A stretch of DNA of 64,000 nt, taken from contig JAUCBJ010003287.1 in NCBI GenBank assembly GCA_032718475.1, positions 1-64,000 on the forward strand, read 5' to 3'. Numbering within the stretch: position 1 is the stretch's first letter; the number at the start of each line of letters is the position of its first letter. Under the pieces are notes generated by a model. It had not been told where the DNA came from. It did not search any database and was given only the letters and a program-made list of their open reading frames with translations. Shown one piece after another: positions 18,584 to 31,600 of the stretch. The DNA comes from Nemertoderma westbladi. Taxonomy: Eukaryota > Xenacoelomorpha > Nemertodermatida > Nemertodermatidae. A program made the translations under genes and the position numbers.

Positions 18584-19345
18584 TTAGTCATCTTTAATAA
18601 GGACTCGTTGTGGAGATGCAGCCAATAGGAACTTGTACAGGAGTGTGGCGCACATTGATCCCGCTAGGGGGCCCAACCAATACAGGTAGTGGTACTCCCA
18701 TTGGTTACCGATGAGGGCGGGACCGAAAGCTCTCGCTGGATTCATACAGGCCCCAGATAACCCACCACCAGCCTGTATCAACGCCGTGATGGTGAGACCT
18801 ATAGCCAGACCAGCAAACCCAGTACCCAGATTGTATTTATCATCCACTGCTACGCAAAGGATAACAAACACCAAAACCATCGTAAGAAGCATCTCCAGGT
18901 AGAAGATTTGCCCCGCCTCCAATAGAGCATTGGGTACGATAGTACCCCCGGAAATAGCTTGGTACATACTGCTAGGCAACACGCCGTAGACCGAAGCCGC
19001 TCCTATGGTCGCCCCTAGCAACTGGGAGATAAGATAGCCGAGGCCTAGATACGGGGATAGCTGACGACACCAGACTGCTGCTACGGTTACCGCAGGGTTG
19101 AAATGACCCCCGCTGATCTTCCCGACAGACATGACGAGATACGCGATGGACAGACCGTGTCCTAATCCCGCTGATATAGGGTTGCCTACGGTTACCGACA
19201 GACATCCCACTATAACGAACAGCATCGTGCCGAAGAACTCGGCCAGACAGGGCTGGGCCACCGTCTCGAACAGGTAAACCCTACGCGATCTGGGGTCCGG
19301 TTCGCCGTTTATTAACTTCGATTCTTCGCGTTTCTCTTCGTCCAT
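18584..19345 (-). CDS. aquaporin-8-like channel
   Basis: A 253-residue major intrinsic protein with six hydrophobic segments and both pore motifs, NPA at residues 83-85 and NPA at 202-204. By position relative to the second NPA the selectivity filter reads His63, Ile190, Ala199 and Arg205, and the loop reads SGACMNPARAFGPA. Both are characteristic of the AQP8 (aquaammoniaporin) group, in which the Cys next to the pore (here Cys200) confers mercury sensitivity. AQP8 members pass water and also ammonia or hydrogen peroxide; these substrates are inferred from the family. The N terminus is short, charged and cytosolic. The start is well fixed: an in-frame TAG lies 12 nt upstream of the ATG at 19345. 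The gene is complete and intronless, with normal family length. It could be a retrocopy, but no poly(A) trace was seen. Confidence 0.92.
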   Translation of the reverse strand: MDEEKREESKLINGEPDPRSRRVYLFETVAQPCLAEFFGTMLFVIVGCLSVTVGNPISAGLGHGLSIAYLVMSVGKISGGHFNPAVTVAAVWCRQLSPYLGLGYLISQLLGATIGAASVYGVLPSSMYQAISGGTIVPNALLEAGQIFYLEMLLTMVLVFVILCVAVDDKYNLGTGFAGLAIGLTITALIQAGGGLSGACMNPARAFGPALIGNQWEYHYLYWLGPLAGSMCATLLYKFLLAASPQRVLIKDD

Positions 19346-19919
19346 ATTAATTCCCTATGCGAATATACCAACGCTAACAACATCAACTATGGTCTTAAAC
19401 TTAAATAATGTAATTCTCCAAGTGTTGCATTAAAAAAAAAATATTTAAATAATATCAATAATAATATTTATATTCTCTAGCACTAGCGCCATCATTACTA
19501 TAAACAGTAATCTTATGGAACTTGTACACTAGGTCTATACAAATTAATTGTGTGTTATTTATAATACGTAAAATTAATTATATGTGAACGGTAGATAGTG
19601 AGGCAAATTGGCCCCAATTGAAAAGTGAACTCCCGCTCAAATGGACCGCAAGTACAATAATGTTTCGTTTATTGTTTTGGTTAGAATACCGGAATATATA
19701 CCAGACTTTCTGCCGTTATATTTCACCTTTCGTTTTCATTTTACCTCCATGTGAAGAATCTACCGATATACTCTATAATCGGCCTGCATTGATATGCTAT
19801 GCAAGCTTAACCAAATTATTTTTGCCACCACCATGCAATCCACAATTGGCTTGCTGCAATGCAACGTTCACTAACAATGCTATTGTGGCTTATCAATAAA
19901 ATAATTGCGTCGTCACAAC
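19346..19919. other. spacer upstream of the aquaporin gene
   Basis: AT-rich sequence with no recognisable gene. It contains the putative aquaporin TATA box near 19465 and a short plus-strand open frame (19618-19899) that shows no protein signature. Confidence 0.5.
19465..19472 (-). promoter_or_regulatory. TATA-like box for the aquaporin gene
   Basis: The minus strand reads TATAAATA about 120 bp upstream of the ATG, leaving a leader of roughly 90 bases. The surrounding sequence is AT-rich, so this is only suggestive. Confidence 0.3.
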
Positions 19920-20123
19920 TCCCTACCCCCCATGACTTCCGCGAGAATGTCCGCATTCTTCAAGGCCAGTGTCCTTTAAGATGCGTCTCTAGAAAGTCAT
20001 TGGATCCCCATTATACTTATTCACTCCATGAGGCTGCCAAAGCACAAGATTATGCATTAGCTGGTCCTCACGGCGAAAGCAATGTCCTGCAAAGCGGAGG
20101 CGGCTTTGTTCAATTCTCAAGCT
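19920..20123 (-). pseudogene. relic of a LINE reverse-transcriptase tail
   Basis: On the minus strand the peptide SLRIEQSRLRFAGHCFRRED, followed by a LVLWQPHG block and, past an in-frame TAG near 19990, a LKDTGLEECG block, matches the familiar C-terminal tail of invertebrate LINE reverse transcriptases (R-x-R-x-AGHC, LxLWxPxHG, DTGL). The stop and the lack of any upstream RT motifs show a truncated, dead copy. It is a different family from the 9203-16540 element, whose C terminus lacks these blocks. Confidence 0.75.
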
Positions 20124-20636
20124 TGAGGCGACCAATAAGACACCTCCAATGTTATATATTGTCTGGTTGTAGATGTGTGCAATGAACCCGGCGTAGCTAA
20201 CACGCCATCCAGAGATTTTGTGTCCCTTACGTATTCGAAGGTGACGAAACCATTTCGAATATAAATAAAGATAAATAAAGAAAAGCCAAAAATAAAGAAA
20301 ATTGGTTAAGTAATGGCGGAGGAGTTGTAATTTGAAAAACTGTCTGCTGTGGTCTGGTTGGTTAAGATTGTTGGGCCAGGGCCGGATTAAGCCATACTGG
20401 GGCCCGGGACTAACATACATTTGGGGCCCCTTTTCAGTTTTTAAGATATTTAAGAATATTTTACTATTAAAATAATTTACAGTATAGGCTAATAAAAATA
20501 TAAAGTTTTATTTGAAAAAGGTTTATGTTACATAAATATTGCCGAACTGGTCAGCTCCTATCCCCCACCCCCCATTCCCTCTTCATAACTATGTACAGAT
20601 TCTCGCAACATATTAAATTTTGTATTTATTTCAGAT
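20124..20636. other. intergenic sequence, no gene seen
   Basis: No coding region is recognisable. A CAGGGCCGGATTAAGCC stretch at 20377 recalls one end of some hAT-type DNA transposons, but no matching opposite end was found. Confidence 0.4.
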
Positions 20637-20682
20637 GGGGGGGGGGGGGGGGGGGGTGGGGGGGGGGGGGGGGGGGGGGGGG
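20637..20682. repeat. poly-G tract
   Basis: 46 nt of G on the plus strand with one T at 20657. Homopolymers this long are error-prone in both replication and sequencing, so the exact length is doubtful. Confidence 0.9.
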
Positions 20683-20751
20683 ATTTCGACACAATTCATT
20701 TCTCTCCAGGGGAAATCTATGTACAGTAAGTAACAGCTGATTACTTATTGA

Positions 20752-20814
20752 AATAATATTAATAATAATAATAATATTATTAATATTTAAATAATTAATA
20801 ATAATATTAATATT
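20752..20814. repeat. AT-only palindrome-like tract
   Basis: A run made only of A and T, built from AATAAT and ATTATT blocks, with near-symmetrical halves around TTAAATAATT. It can fold into a weak hairpin or cruciform. It lies between the poly-G and poly-C tracts. Confidence 0.7.
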
Positions 20815-21048
20815 ACTTACTGAAATTATACTTATATACATAAATAGTGGTAGCGACAATGGTAGCATTTTCAACTCGAAATTACATAGCAAGGATTAAA
20901 ATTCTCTCATGACAAACAGCATCAAGTAAGCATGACAGCAATTGTAATTTAAATGTAATTATAATTTAAATGTAAATATTAGTATCTCACTTTCTCACAG
21001 GCAGCCAATTTTACATACTTAGAAAATCAATCGCAACATTCGTAAGAA

Positions 21049-21084
21049 CCCCCCCACCCCCCCCCCCCCCCCCCCCCCCCCCCC
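21049..21084. repeat. poly-C tract
   Basis: 36 nt of C with one A at 21056, complementary to the poly-G tract 366 bp upstream. The remaining sequence from 20683 to 21415 holds no recognisable gene. Confidence 0.9.
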
Positions 21085-24000
21085 ATTCCATGTGCTCCAC
21101 CTCTCTAGGGGGACAGTAGTTCACTAGCTCAGCTATCATACTGTCCTCCTGCCATATAACAATATTCGTAACTTTAAACCCTGAGAAAATAATCAAACAT
21201 ACTGTATAGATATTCATTGATACTGGCCATAATACAAATATTCTATGCTGCTATTATTATTTTTTCTTCTACATTCAGTAATTGCATTTGTGTTGTCCAT
21301 TTTCTTTTTTGATAGAGGGTTATGGCCCCCAGCGCCAGTATATTCAATATTTGATAAATTCATTTGTGCATTTATCAACTTGTTTCTTTCTTGTAATAAA
21401 TATAATAATATAATAATTGAATGAGGTGGATTAACAACCCCCCTCTCACCTAAATGTACGAAGCATTGAGGGGTAGGGCCGTAGGTGTAGGTATTGGATG
21501 AGGTGGTTAACAACCCCCTCTCACCTAAATGTATGAAGCATTGAGGGGTAGGGCCGTAGGTGTAGGTATTGGATGAGGTGGTTAACAACCCCCTCTCACC
21601 TAAATGTATGAAGCATTGAGGGGTAGGGCCGTAGGTGTAGGTATTGGATGAGGTGGTTAACAACCCCCTCTCACCTAAATGTATGAAGCATTGAGGGGTA
21701 GGGCCGTAGGTGTAGGTATTGGATGAGGTGGGTTAACAACCCCCTCTCACCTAAATGTACGAAGCATTGAGGGGTAGGGCCGTAGGTGTAGGTATTGGAT
21801 GAGGTGGGTTAACAACCCCCTCTCACCTAAATGTACGAAGCATTGAGGGGTAGGGCCGTAGGTGTAGGTATTGGATGAGGTGGGTTAACAACCCCCTCTC
21901 ACCTAAATGTACGAAGCATTGAGGGGTAGGGCCGTAGGTGTAGATATTGGGTGAGGTGGGTTAACAACCCCCTCTCACCTAAATGTAAGAAGCATTGAGG
22001 GGTAGGGCCGTAGGTGTAGGTATTGGATGAGGTGGGTTAACAACCCCCTCTCACCTAAATGTATGAAGCATTGAGGGGTAGGGCCGTAGGTGTAGGTATT
22101 GGATGAGGTGGGTTAACAACCCCCTCTCACCTAAATGTAAGAAGCATTGAGGGGTAGGGCCGTAGGTGTAGGTATTGGATGAGGTGGGTTAACAACCCCC
22201 TCTCACCTAAATGTACGAAGCATTGAGGGGTAGGGCCGTAGGTGTAGATATTGGGTGAGGTGGGTTAACAACCCCCTCTCACCTAAATGTAAGAAGCATT
22301 GAGGGGTAGGGCCGTAGGTGTAGGTATTGGATGAGGTGGTTAACAACCCCCTCTCACCTAAATGTATGAAGCATTGAGGGGTAGGGCCGTAGGTGTAGGT
22401 ATTGGGTGAGGTGGGTTAACAACCCCCTCTCACCTAAATGTACGAAGCATTGAGGGGTAGGGCCGTAGGTGTAGGTATTGGATGAGGTGGTTAACAACCC
22501 CCTCTCACCTAAATGTATGAAGCATTGAGGGGTAGGGCCGTAGGTGTAGGTATTGGATGAGGTGGTTAACAACCCCCTCTCACCTAAATGTATGAAGCAT
22601 TGAGGGGTAGGGCCGTAGGTGTAGGTATTGGGTGAGGTGGGTTAACAACCCCCTCTCACCTAAATGTACGAAGCATTGAGGGGTAGGGCCGTAGGTGTAG
22701 GTATTGGATGAGGTGGTTAACAACCCCCTCTCACCTAAATGTATGAAGCATTGAGGGGTAGGGCCGTAGGTGTAGGTATTGGATGAGGTGGGTTAACAAC
22801 CCCCTCTCACCTAAATGTAGAAGCATTGAGGGGTAGGGCCGTAGGTGTAGGTATTGGATGAGGTGGGTTAACAACCCCCTCTCACCGTAAGCATTGAGGG
22901 GTAGGGCCGTAGGTGTAGGTATTGGATGAGGTGGGTTAACAACCCCCTCTCACCTAAATGTAGAAGCATTGAGGGGTAGGGCCGTAGGTGTAGGTATTGG
23001 ATGAGGTGGGTTAACAACCCCCTCTCACCGAAGCATTGAGGGGTAGGGCCGTAGGTGTAGGTATTGGATGAGGTGGTTAACAACCCCCTCTCACCTAAAT
23101 GTATGAAGCATTGAGGGGTAGGGCCGTAGGTGTAGGTATTGGATGAGGTGTGTTAACAACCCCCTCTCACCTAAATGTATGAAGCATTGAGGGGTAGGGC
23201 CGTAGGTGTAGGTATTGGATGAGGTGGTTAACAACCCCCTCTCACCTAAATGTATGAAGCATTGAGGGGTAGGGCCGTAGGTGTAGGTATTGGATGAGGT
23301 GGGTTAACAACCCCCTCTCACCTAAATGTATGAAGCATTGAGGGGTAGGGCCGTAGGTGTAGGTATTGGATGAGGTGGTTAACAACCCCCTCTCACCTAA
23401 ATGTATGAAGCATTGAGGGGTAGGGCCGTAGGTGTAGGTATTGGATGAGGTGGGTTAACAACCCCCTCTCACCTAAATTACGAAGCATTGAGGGGTAGGG
23501 CCGTAGGTGTAGGTATTGGATGAGGTGGTTAACAACCCCCTCTCACCGAAGCATTGAGGGGTAGGGCCGTAGGTGTAGGTATTGGATGAGGTGTGTTAAC
23601 AACCCCCTCTCACCTAAATGTATGAAGCATTGAGGGGTAGGGCCGTAGGTGTAGGTATTGGATGAGGTGGTTAACAACCCCCTCTCACCTAAATGTATGA
23701 AGCATTGAGGGGTAGGGCCGTAGGTGTAGGTATTGGATGAGGTGGTTAACAACCCCCTCTCACCTAAATGTATGAAGCATTGAGGGGTAGGGCCGTAGGT
23801 GTAGGTATTGGATGAGGTGGTTAACAACCCCCTCTCACCTAAATGTATGAAGCATTGAGGGGTAGGGCCGTAGGTGTAGGTATTGGATGAGGTGGTTAAC
23901 AACCCCCTCTCACCGAAGCATTGAGGGGTAGGGCCGTAGGTGTAGGTATTGGATGAGGTGTGTTAACAACCCCCTCTCACCTAAATGTATGAAGCATTGA

Positions 24001-25699
24001 GGGGTAGGGCCGTAGGTGTAGGTATTGGATGAGGTGGGTTAACAACCCCCTCTCACCGAAGCATTGAGGGGTAGGGCCGTAGGTGTAGGTATTGGATGAG
24101 GTGGTTAACAACCCCCTCTCACCGAAGCATTGAGGGGTAGGGCCGTAGGTGTAGGTATTGGATGAGGTGGGTAAACAACCCCCTCTCACCGAAGCATTGA
24201 GGGGTAGGGCCGTAGGTGTAGGTATTGGATGAGGTGGTTAACAACCCCCTCTCACCTAAATGTATGAAGCATTGAGGGGTAGGGCCGTAGGTGTAGGTAT
24301 TGGATGAGGTGGGTTAACAACCCCCTCTCACCGAACCATTGAGGGGTAGGGCCGTAGGTGTAGGTATTGGATGAGGTGGTTAACAACCCCCTCTCACCGA
24401 AGCATTGAGGGGTAGGGCCGTAGGTGTAGGTATTGGATTAGGTGGTTAACAACCCCCTCTCACCGAAGCATTGAGGGGTAGGGCCGTAGGTGTAGGTATT
24501 GGATGAAGTGGATTAACAACCCCCTCTCACCTAAATGTATGAAGCATTGAGGGGTAGGGCCGTAGGTGTAGGTATTGGATGAGGTGGTTAACAACCCCCT
24601 CTCACCTAAATGTATGAAGCATTGAGGGGTAGGGCCGTAGGTGTAGGTATTGGATGAGGTGGTTAACAACCCCCTCTCACCTAAATGTATGAAGCATTGA
24701 GGGGTAGGGCCGTAGGTGTAGGTATTGGATGAGGTGTGTTAACAACCCCCTCTCACCTAAATGTATGAAGCATTGAGGGGTAGGGCCGTAGGTGTAGGTA
24801 TTGGATGAGGTGGGTTAACAACCCCCTCTCACCGAAGCATTGAGGGGTAGGGCCGTAGGTGTAGGTATTGGATGAGGTGGTTAACAACCCCCTCTCACCG
24901 AAGCATTGAGGGGTAGGGCCGTAGGTGTAGGTATTGGATGAGTTGGGTTAACAACCCCCTCTCACCTAAATGTATGAAGCATTGAGGGGTAGGGCCGTAG
25001 GTGTAGGTATTGGATGAGGTGGTTAACAACCCCCTCTCACCTAAATGTACGAAGCATTGAGGGGTAGGGCCGTAGGTGTAGGTATTGGATGAGGTGGTTA
25101 ACAACCCCCTCTCACCGAAGCATTGAGGGGTAGGGCCGTAGGTGTAGGTATTGGATGAGGTGTGTTAACAACCCCCTCTCACCTAAATGTATGAAGCATT
25201 GAGGGGTAGGGCCGTAGGTGTAGGTATTGGATGAGGTGTGTTAACAACCCCCTCTCACCTAAATGTATGAAGCATTGAGGGGTAGGGCCGTAGGTGTAGG
25301 TATTGGATGAGGTGGTTAACAACCCCCTCTCACCTAAATGTATGAAGCATTGAGGGGTAGGGCCGTAGGTGTAGGTATTGGATGTGGTGGGTTAACAACC
25401 CCCTCTCACCTAAATGTATGAAGCATTGAGGGGTAGGGCCGTAGGTGTAGGTATTGGATGAGGTGGTTAACAACCCCCTCTCACCTAAATGTATGAAGCA
25501 TTGAGGGGTAGGGCCGTAGGTGTAGGTATTGGATGAGGTGGGTTAACAACCCCCTCTCACCGAAGCATTGAGGGGTACGGCCGTAGGTGTAGGTATTGGA
25601 TGAGGTGTGTTAACAACCCCCTCTCACCTAAATGTATGAAGCATTGAGGGGTAGGGCCGTAGGTGTAGGTATTGGATGAGGTTGGTTAACAACCCCCTC

Positions 25700-28600
25700 T
25701 CACCGAAGCATTGAGGGGTAGGGCCGTAGGTTTAGGTATTGGATGAGGTGGTTAACAACCCCCTCTCACCGAAGCATTGAGGGGTAGGGCCGTAGGTGTA
25801 GGTATTGGATGAGGTGGGTTAACAACCCCCTCTCACCTAAATGTATGAAGCATTGAGGGGTAGGGCCGTAGGTGTAGGTATTGGATGAGGTGGTTAACAA
25901 CCCCCTCTCACCTAAATGTATGAAGCATTGAGGGGTAGGGCCGTAGGTGTAGGTATTGGCTGAGGTGGTTAACAACCCCCTCTCACCTAAATGTATGAAG
26001 CATTGAGGGGTAGGGCCGTAGGTGTAGGTATTGGATGAGGTGGTTAACAACCCCCTCTCACATAAATGTACGAAGCATTGAGGGGTAGGGCCGTAGGTGT
26101 AGGTATTGGATGAGGTGGGTTAACAACCCCCTCTCACATAAATGTACGAAGCATTGAGGGGTAGGGCCGTAGGTGTAGGTATTGGATGAGGTGGTTAACA
26201 ACCCCCTCTCACCTAAATGTATGAAGCATTGAGGGGTATGGCCGTAGGTGTAGGTATTGGATGAGGTGGTTAACAACCCCCTCTCACCTAAATGTATGAA
26301 GCATTGAAGGGTAGGGCCGTAGGTGTAGGTATTGGATGTGGTGGGTTAACAACCCCCTCTCACCTAAATGTATGAAGCATTGAGGGGTAGGGCCGTAGGT
26401 GTAGGTATTGGCTGAGGTGGTTAACAACCCCCTCTCACCTAAATGTATGAAGCATTGAGGGGTAGGGCCGTAGGTGTAGGTATTGGATGAGGTGGTTAAC
26501 AACCCCCTCTCACATAAATGTACGAAGCATTGAGGGGTAGGGCCGTAGGTGTAGTTATTGGATGAGGTGGTTAACAACCCCCTCTCACCTAAATGTATGA
26601 AGCATTGAGGGGTAGGGCCGTAGGTGTAGGTATTGGATGAGGTGGTTAACAACCCCCTCTCACCTAAATGTATGAAGCATTGAGGGGTAGGGCCGTAGGT
26701 GTAGGTATTGGATGAGGTGCGTTAACAACCCCCTCTCACCGAAGCATTGAGGGGTAGGGCCGTAGGTGTAGGTATTGGATGAGGTGGTTAACAACCCCCT
26801 CTCACCGAAGCATTGAGGGGTAGGGCCGTAGGTGTAGGTATTGGATGAGGTGGGTTAACAACCCCCTCTCACCGAAGCATTGAGGGGTAGGGCCTGTAGG
26901 TGTAGGTATTGGATGAGGTGGTTAACAACCCCCTCTCACCTAAATGTATGAAGCATTGAGGGGTAGGGCCGTAGGTGTAGGTATTTGATGGGGTGGGTTA
27001 ACAACCCCCTCTCACCGAAGCATTGAGGGGTAGGGCCGTAGGTGTAGGTATTGGATGAGGTGGTTAACAACCCCCTCTCACCGAAGCATTGAGGGGTAGG
27101 GCCGTAGGTGTAGGTATTGGATGAGGTGGTTAACAACCCCCTCTCACCGAAGCATTGAGGGGTAGGGCCGTAGGTGTAGGTATTGGATGAAGTGGATTAA
27201 CAACCCCCTCTCACCTAAATGTATGAAGCATTGAGGGGTAGGGCCGTAGGTGTAGGTATTGGATGAGGTGGTTAACAACCCCCTCTCACCTAAATGTATG
27301 AAGCATTGAGGGGTAGGGCCGTAGGTGTAGGTATTGGATGAAGTGGATTAACAACCCCCTCTCACCTAAATGTATGAAGCATTGAGGGGTAGGGCCGTAG
27401 GTGTAGGTATTGGATGAGGTGGTTAACAACCCCCTCTCACCTAAATGTATGAAGCATTGAGGGGTAGGGCCGTAGGTGTAGGTATTGGATGAGGTGTGTT
27501 AACAACCCCCTCTTACCTAAATGTATGAAGCATTGAGGGGTAGGGCCGTAGGTGTAGGTATTGGATGAGGTGGGTTAACAACCCCCTCTCACCGAAGCAT
27601 TGAGGGGTAGGGCCGTAGGTGTAGGTATTGGATGAGGTGGTTAACAACCCCCTCTCACCGAAGCATTGAGGGGTAGGGCCGTAGGTGTAGGTATTGGATG
27701 AGGTGGGTTAACAACCCCCTCTCACCGAAGCATTGAGGGGTAGGGCCGTAGGTGTAGGTATTGGATGAGGTGGTTAACAACCCCCTCTCACCTAAATGTA
27801 CGAAGCATTGAGGGGTAGGGCCGTTGGTGTAGGTATTGGATGAGGTGGTTAACAACCCCTTCTCACCGAAGCATTGAGGGGTAGGGCATTAGGTGTAGGT
27901 ATTGGATGAGGTGTGTTAACAACCCCCTCTCACCTAAATGTATGAAGCATTGAGGGGTAGGGCCGTAGGTGTAGGTATTGGATGAGGTGTGTTAACAACC
28001 CCCTCTCACCTAAATGTATGAAGCATTGAGGGGTAGGGCCGTAGGTGTAGGTATTGGACGAGGTGGTTAACAACCCCCTCTCACCTAAATGTATGAAGCA
28101 TTGAGGGGTAGGGCCGTAGGTGTAGTTATTGGATGTGGTGGGTTAACAATCCCCTCTCACCTAAATGTATGAAGCATTGTGGGGTAGGGCCGTAGGTGTA
28201 GGTATTGGATGAGGTGGTTAACAACCCCCTCTCACCTAAATGTATGAAGCATTGAGGGGTAGGGCCGTAGGTGTAGGTATTGGATGAGGTGGTTAACAAC
28301 CCCCTCTCACCGAAGCATTGAGGGGTACGGCCGTAGGTGTAGGTATTGGATGAGGTGTGTTAACAACCCCCTCTCACCTAAATGTATGAAGCATTGAGGG
28401 GTAGGGCCGTAGGTGTAGGTATTGGATGAGGTTGGTTGACAACCCCCTCTCACCGAAGCATTGAGGGGTAGGGCCGTAGGTTTAGGTATTGGATGAGGTG
28501 GTTAACAACCCCCTCTCACCGAAGCATTGAGGGGTAGGGCCGTAGGTGTAGGTATTGGATGAGGTGGGTTAACAACCCCCTCTCACCTAAATGTATGAAG

Positions 28601-31600
28601 CATTGAGGGGTAGGGCCGTAGGTGTAGGTATTGGATGAGGTGGTTAACAACCCCCTCTCACCTAAATGTATGAAGCATTGAGGGGTAGGGCCGTAGGTGT
28701 AGGTATTGGCTGAGGTGGTTAACAACCCCCTCTCACCTAAATGTATGAAGCATTGAGGGGTAGGGCCGTAGGTGTAGGTATTGGATGAGGTGGTTAACAA
28801 CCCCCTCTCACATAAATGTACGAAGCATTGAGGGGTAGGGCCGTAGGTGTAGGTATTGGATGAGGTGGGTTAACAACCCCCTCTCACATAAATGTACAAA
28901 GCATTGAGGGGTAGGGCCGTAGGTGTAGGTATTGGATGAGGTGGGTAACAACCCCCTCTCACCTAAATGTATGAAGCATTGAGGGGTATGGCCGTAGGTG
29001 TAGGTATTGGATGAGGTGGTTAACAACCCCCTCTCACCTAAATGTATGAAGCATTGAAGGGTAGGGCCGTAGGTGTAGGTATTGGATGTGGTGGGTTAAC
29101 AACCCCCTCTCACCTAAATGTATGAAGCATTGAGGGGTAGGGCCGTAGGTGTAGGTATTGGCTGAGGTGGTTAACAACCCCCTCTCACCTAAATGTATGA
29201 AGCATTGAGGGGTAGGGCCGTAGGTGTAGGTATTGGATGAGGTGGTTAACAACCCCCTCTCACATAAATGTACAAAGCATTGAGGGGTAGGGCCGTAGGT
29301 GTAGTTATTGGATGAGGTGGTTAACAACCCCCTCTCACCTAAATGTATGAAGCATTGAGGGGTAGGGCCGTAGGTGAAGGTATTGGATGAGGTGGTTAAC
29401 AACCCCCTCTCACCTAAATGTATGAAGCATTGAGGGGTAGGGCCGTAGGTGTAGGTATTGGATGAGGTGGGTTAACAACCCCCTCTCACCGAAGCATTGA
29501 GGGGTAGGGCCGTAGGTGTAGGTATTGGATGAGGTGGTTAACAACCCCCTCTCACCGAAGCATTGAGGGGTAGGGCCGTAGGTGTAGGTATTGGATGAGG
29601 TGGGTTAACAACCCCCTCTCACCGAAGCATTGAGGGGTAGGGCCTGTAGGTGTAGGTATTGGATGAGGTGGTTAACAACCCCCTCTCACCTAAATGTATG
29701 AAGCATTGAGGGGTAGGGCCGTAGGTGTAGGTATTTGATGGGGTGGGTTAACAACCCCCTCTCACCGAAGCATTGAGGGGTAGGGCCGTAGGTGTAGGTA
29801 TTGGATGAGGTGGTTAACAACCCCCTCTCACCGAAGCATTGAGGGGTAGGGCCGTAGGTGTAGGTATTGGATGAGGTGGTTAACAACCCCCTCTCACCGA
29901 AGCATTGAGGGGTAGGGCCGTAGGTGTAGGTATTGGATGAAGTGGATTAACAACCCCCTCTCACCTAAATGTATGAAGCATTGAGGGGTAGGGCCGTAGG
30001 TGTAGGTATTGGATGAGGTGGGTTAACAACCCCCTCTCACCGAAGCATTGAGGGGTAGGGCCGTAGGTGTAGGTATTGGATGAGGTGGTTAACAACCCCC
30101 TCTCACCGAAGCATTGAGGGGTAGGGCCGTAGGTGTAGGTATTGGATGAGGTGGGTTAACAACCCCCTCTCACCTAAATGTATGAAGCATTGAGGGGTAG
30201 GGCCGTAGGTGTAGGTATTGGATGAGGTGGGTTAACAACCCCCTCTCACCGAAGCATTGAGGGGTAGGGCCGTAGGTGTAGGTATTGGATGAGGTGGTTA
30301 ACAACCCCCTCTCACCTAAATGTACGAAGCATTGAGGGGTAGGGCCGTTGGTGTAGGTATTGGATGAGGTGGTTAACAACCCCCTCTCACCGAAGCATTG
30401 AGGGGTAGGGCATTAGGTGTAGGTATTGGATGAGGTGTGTTAACAACCCCCTCTCACCTAAATGTATGAAGCATTGAGGGGTAGGGCCGTAGGTGTAGGT
30501 ATTGGATGAGGTGTGTTAACAACCCCCTCTCACCTAAATGTATGAAGCATTGAGGGGTAGGGCCGTAGGTGTAGGTATTGGACGAGGTGGTTAACAACCC
30601 CCTCTCACCTAAATGTATGAAGCATTGAGGGGTAGGGCCGTAGGTGTAGTTATTGGATGTGGTGGGTTAACAATCCCCTCTCACCTAAATGTATGAAGCA
30701 TTGTGGGGTAGGGCCGTAGGTGTAGGTATTGGATGAGGTGGTTAACAACCCCCTCTCACCTAAATGTATGAAGCATTGAGGGGTAGGGCCGTAGGTGTAG
30801 GTATTGGATGAGGTGGTTAACAACCCCCTCTCACCGAAGCATTGAGGGGTACGGCCGTAGGTGTAGGTATTGGATGAGGTGTGTTAACAACCCCCTCTCA
30901 CCTAAATGTATGAAGCATTGAGGGGTAGGGCCGTAGGTGTAGGTATTGGATGAGGTTGGTTGACAACCCCCTCTCACCGAAGCATTGAGGGGTAGGGCCG
31001 TAGGTTTAGGTATTGGATGAGGTGGTTAACAACCCCCTCTCACCGAAGCATTGAGGGGTAGGGCCGTAGCTGTAGGTATTGGATGAGGTGGGTTAACAAC
31101 CCCCTCTCACCTAAATGTATGAAGCATTGAGGGGTAGGGCCGTAGGTGTAGGTATTGGATGAGGTGGTTAACAACCCCCTCTCACCTAAATGTATGAAGC
31201 ATTGAGGGGTAGGGCCGTAGGTGTAGGTATTGGCTGAGGTGGTTAACAACCCCCTCTCACCTAAATGTATGAAGCATTGAGGGGTAGGGCCGTAGGTGTA
31301 GGTATTGGATGAGGTGGTTAACAACCCCCTCTCACATAAATGTACGAAGCATTGAGGGGTAGGGCCGTAGGTGTAGGTATTGGATGAGGTGGGTTAACAA
31401 CCCCCTCTCACATAAATGTACGAAGCATTGAGGGGTAGGGCCGTAGGTGTAGGTATTGGATGAGGTGGTTAACAACCCCCTCTCACCTAAATGTATGAAG
31501 CATTGAGGGGTATGGCCGTAGGTGTAGGTATTGGATGAGGTGGTTAACAACCCCCTCTCACCTAAATGTATGAAGCATTGAAGGGTAGGGCCGTAGGTGT

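Noticed and set aside
20377-20420. End of a hAT-type DNA transposon (CAGGGCCGGATTAAGCC)
   Set aside because: The motif recalls such ends, but I found no inverted partner, transposase or target duplication in the window.
19989-20420. A single 143-residue host protein on the minus strand
   Set aside because: Only its last third matches anything (a LINE RT tail). The first part is low-complexity, AT-driven sequence, and a stop interrupts the RT-like peptide.
20525-20740. Gly-rich and Pro-rich open frames across the poly-G tract
   Set aside because: They are created by the homopolymer and have no other coding evidence.
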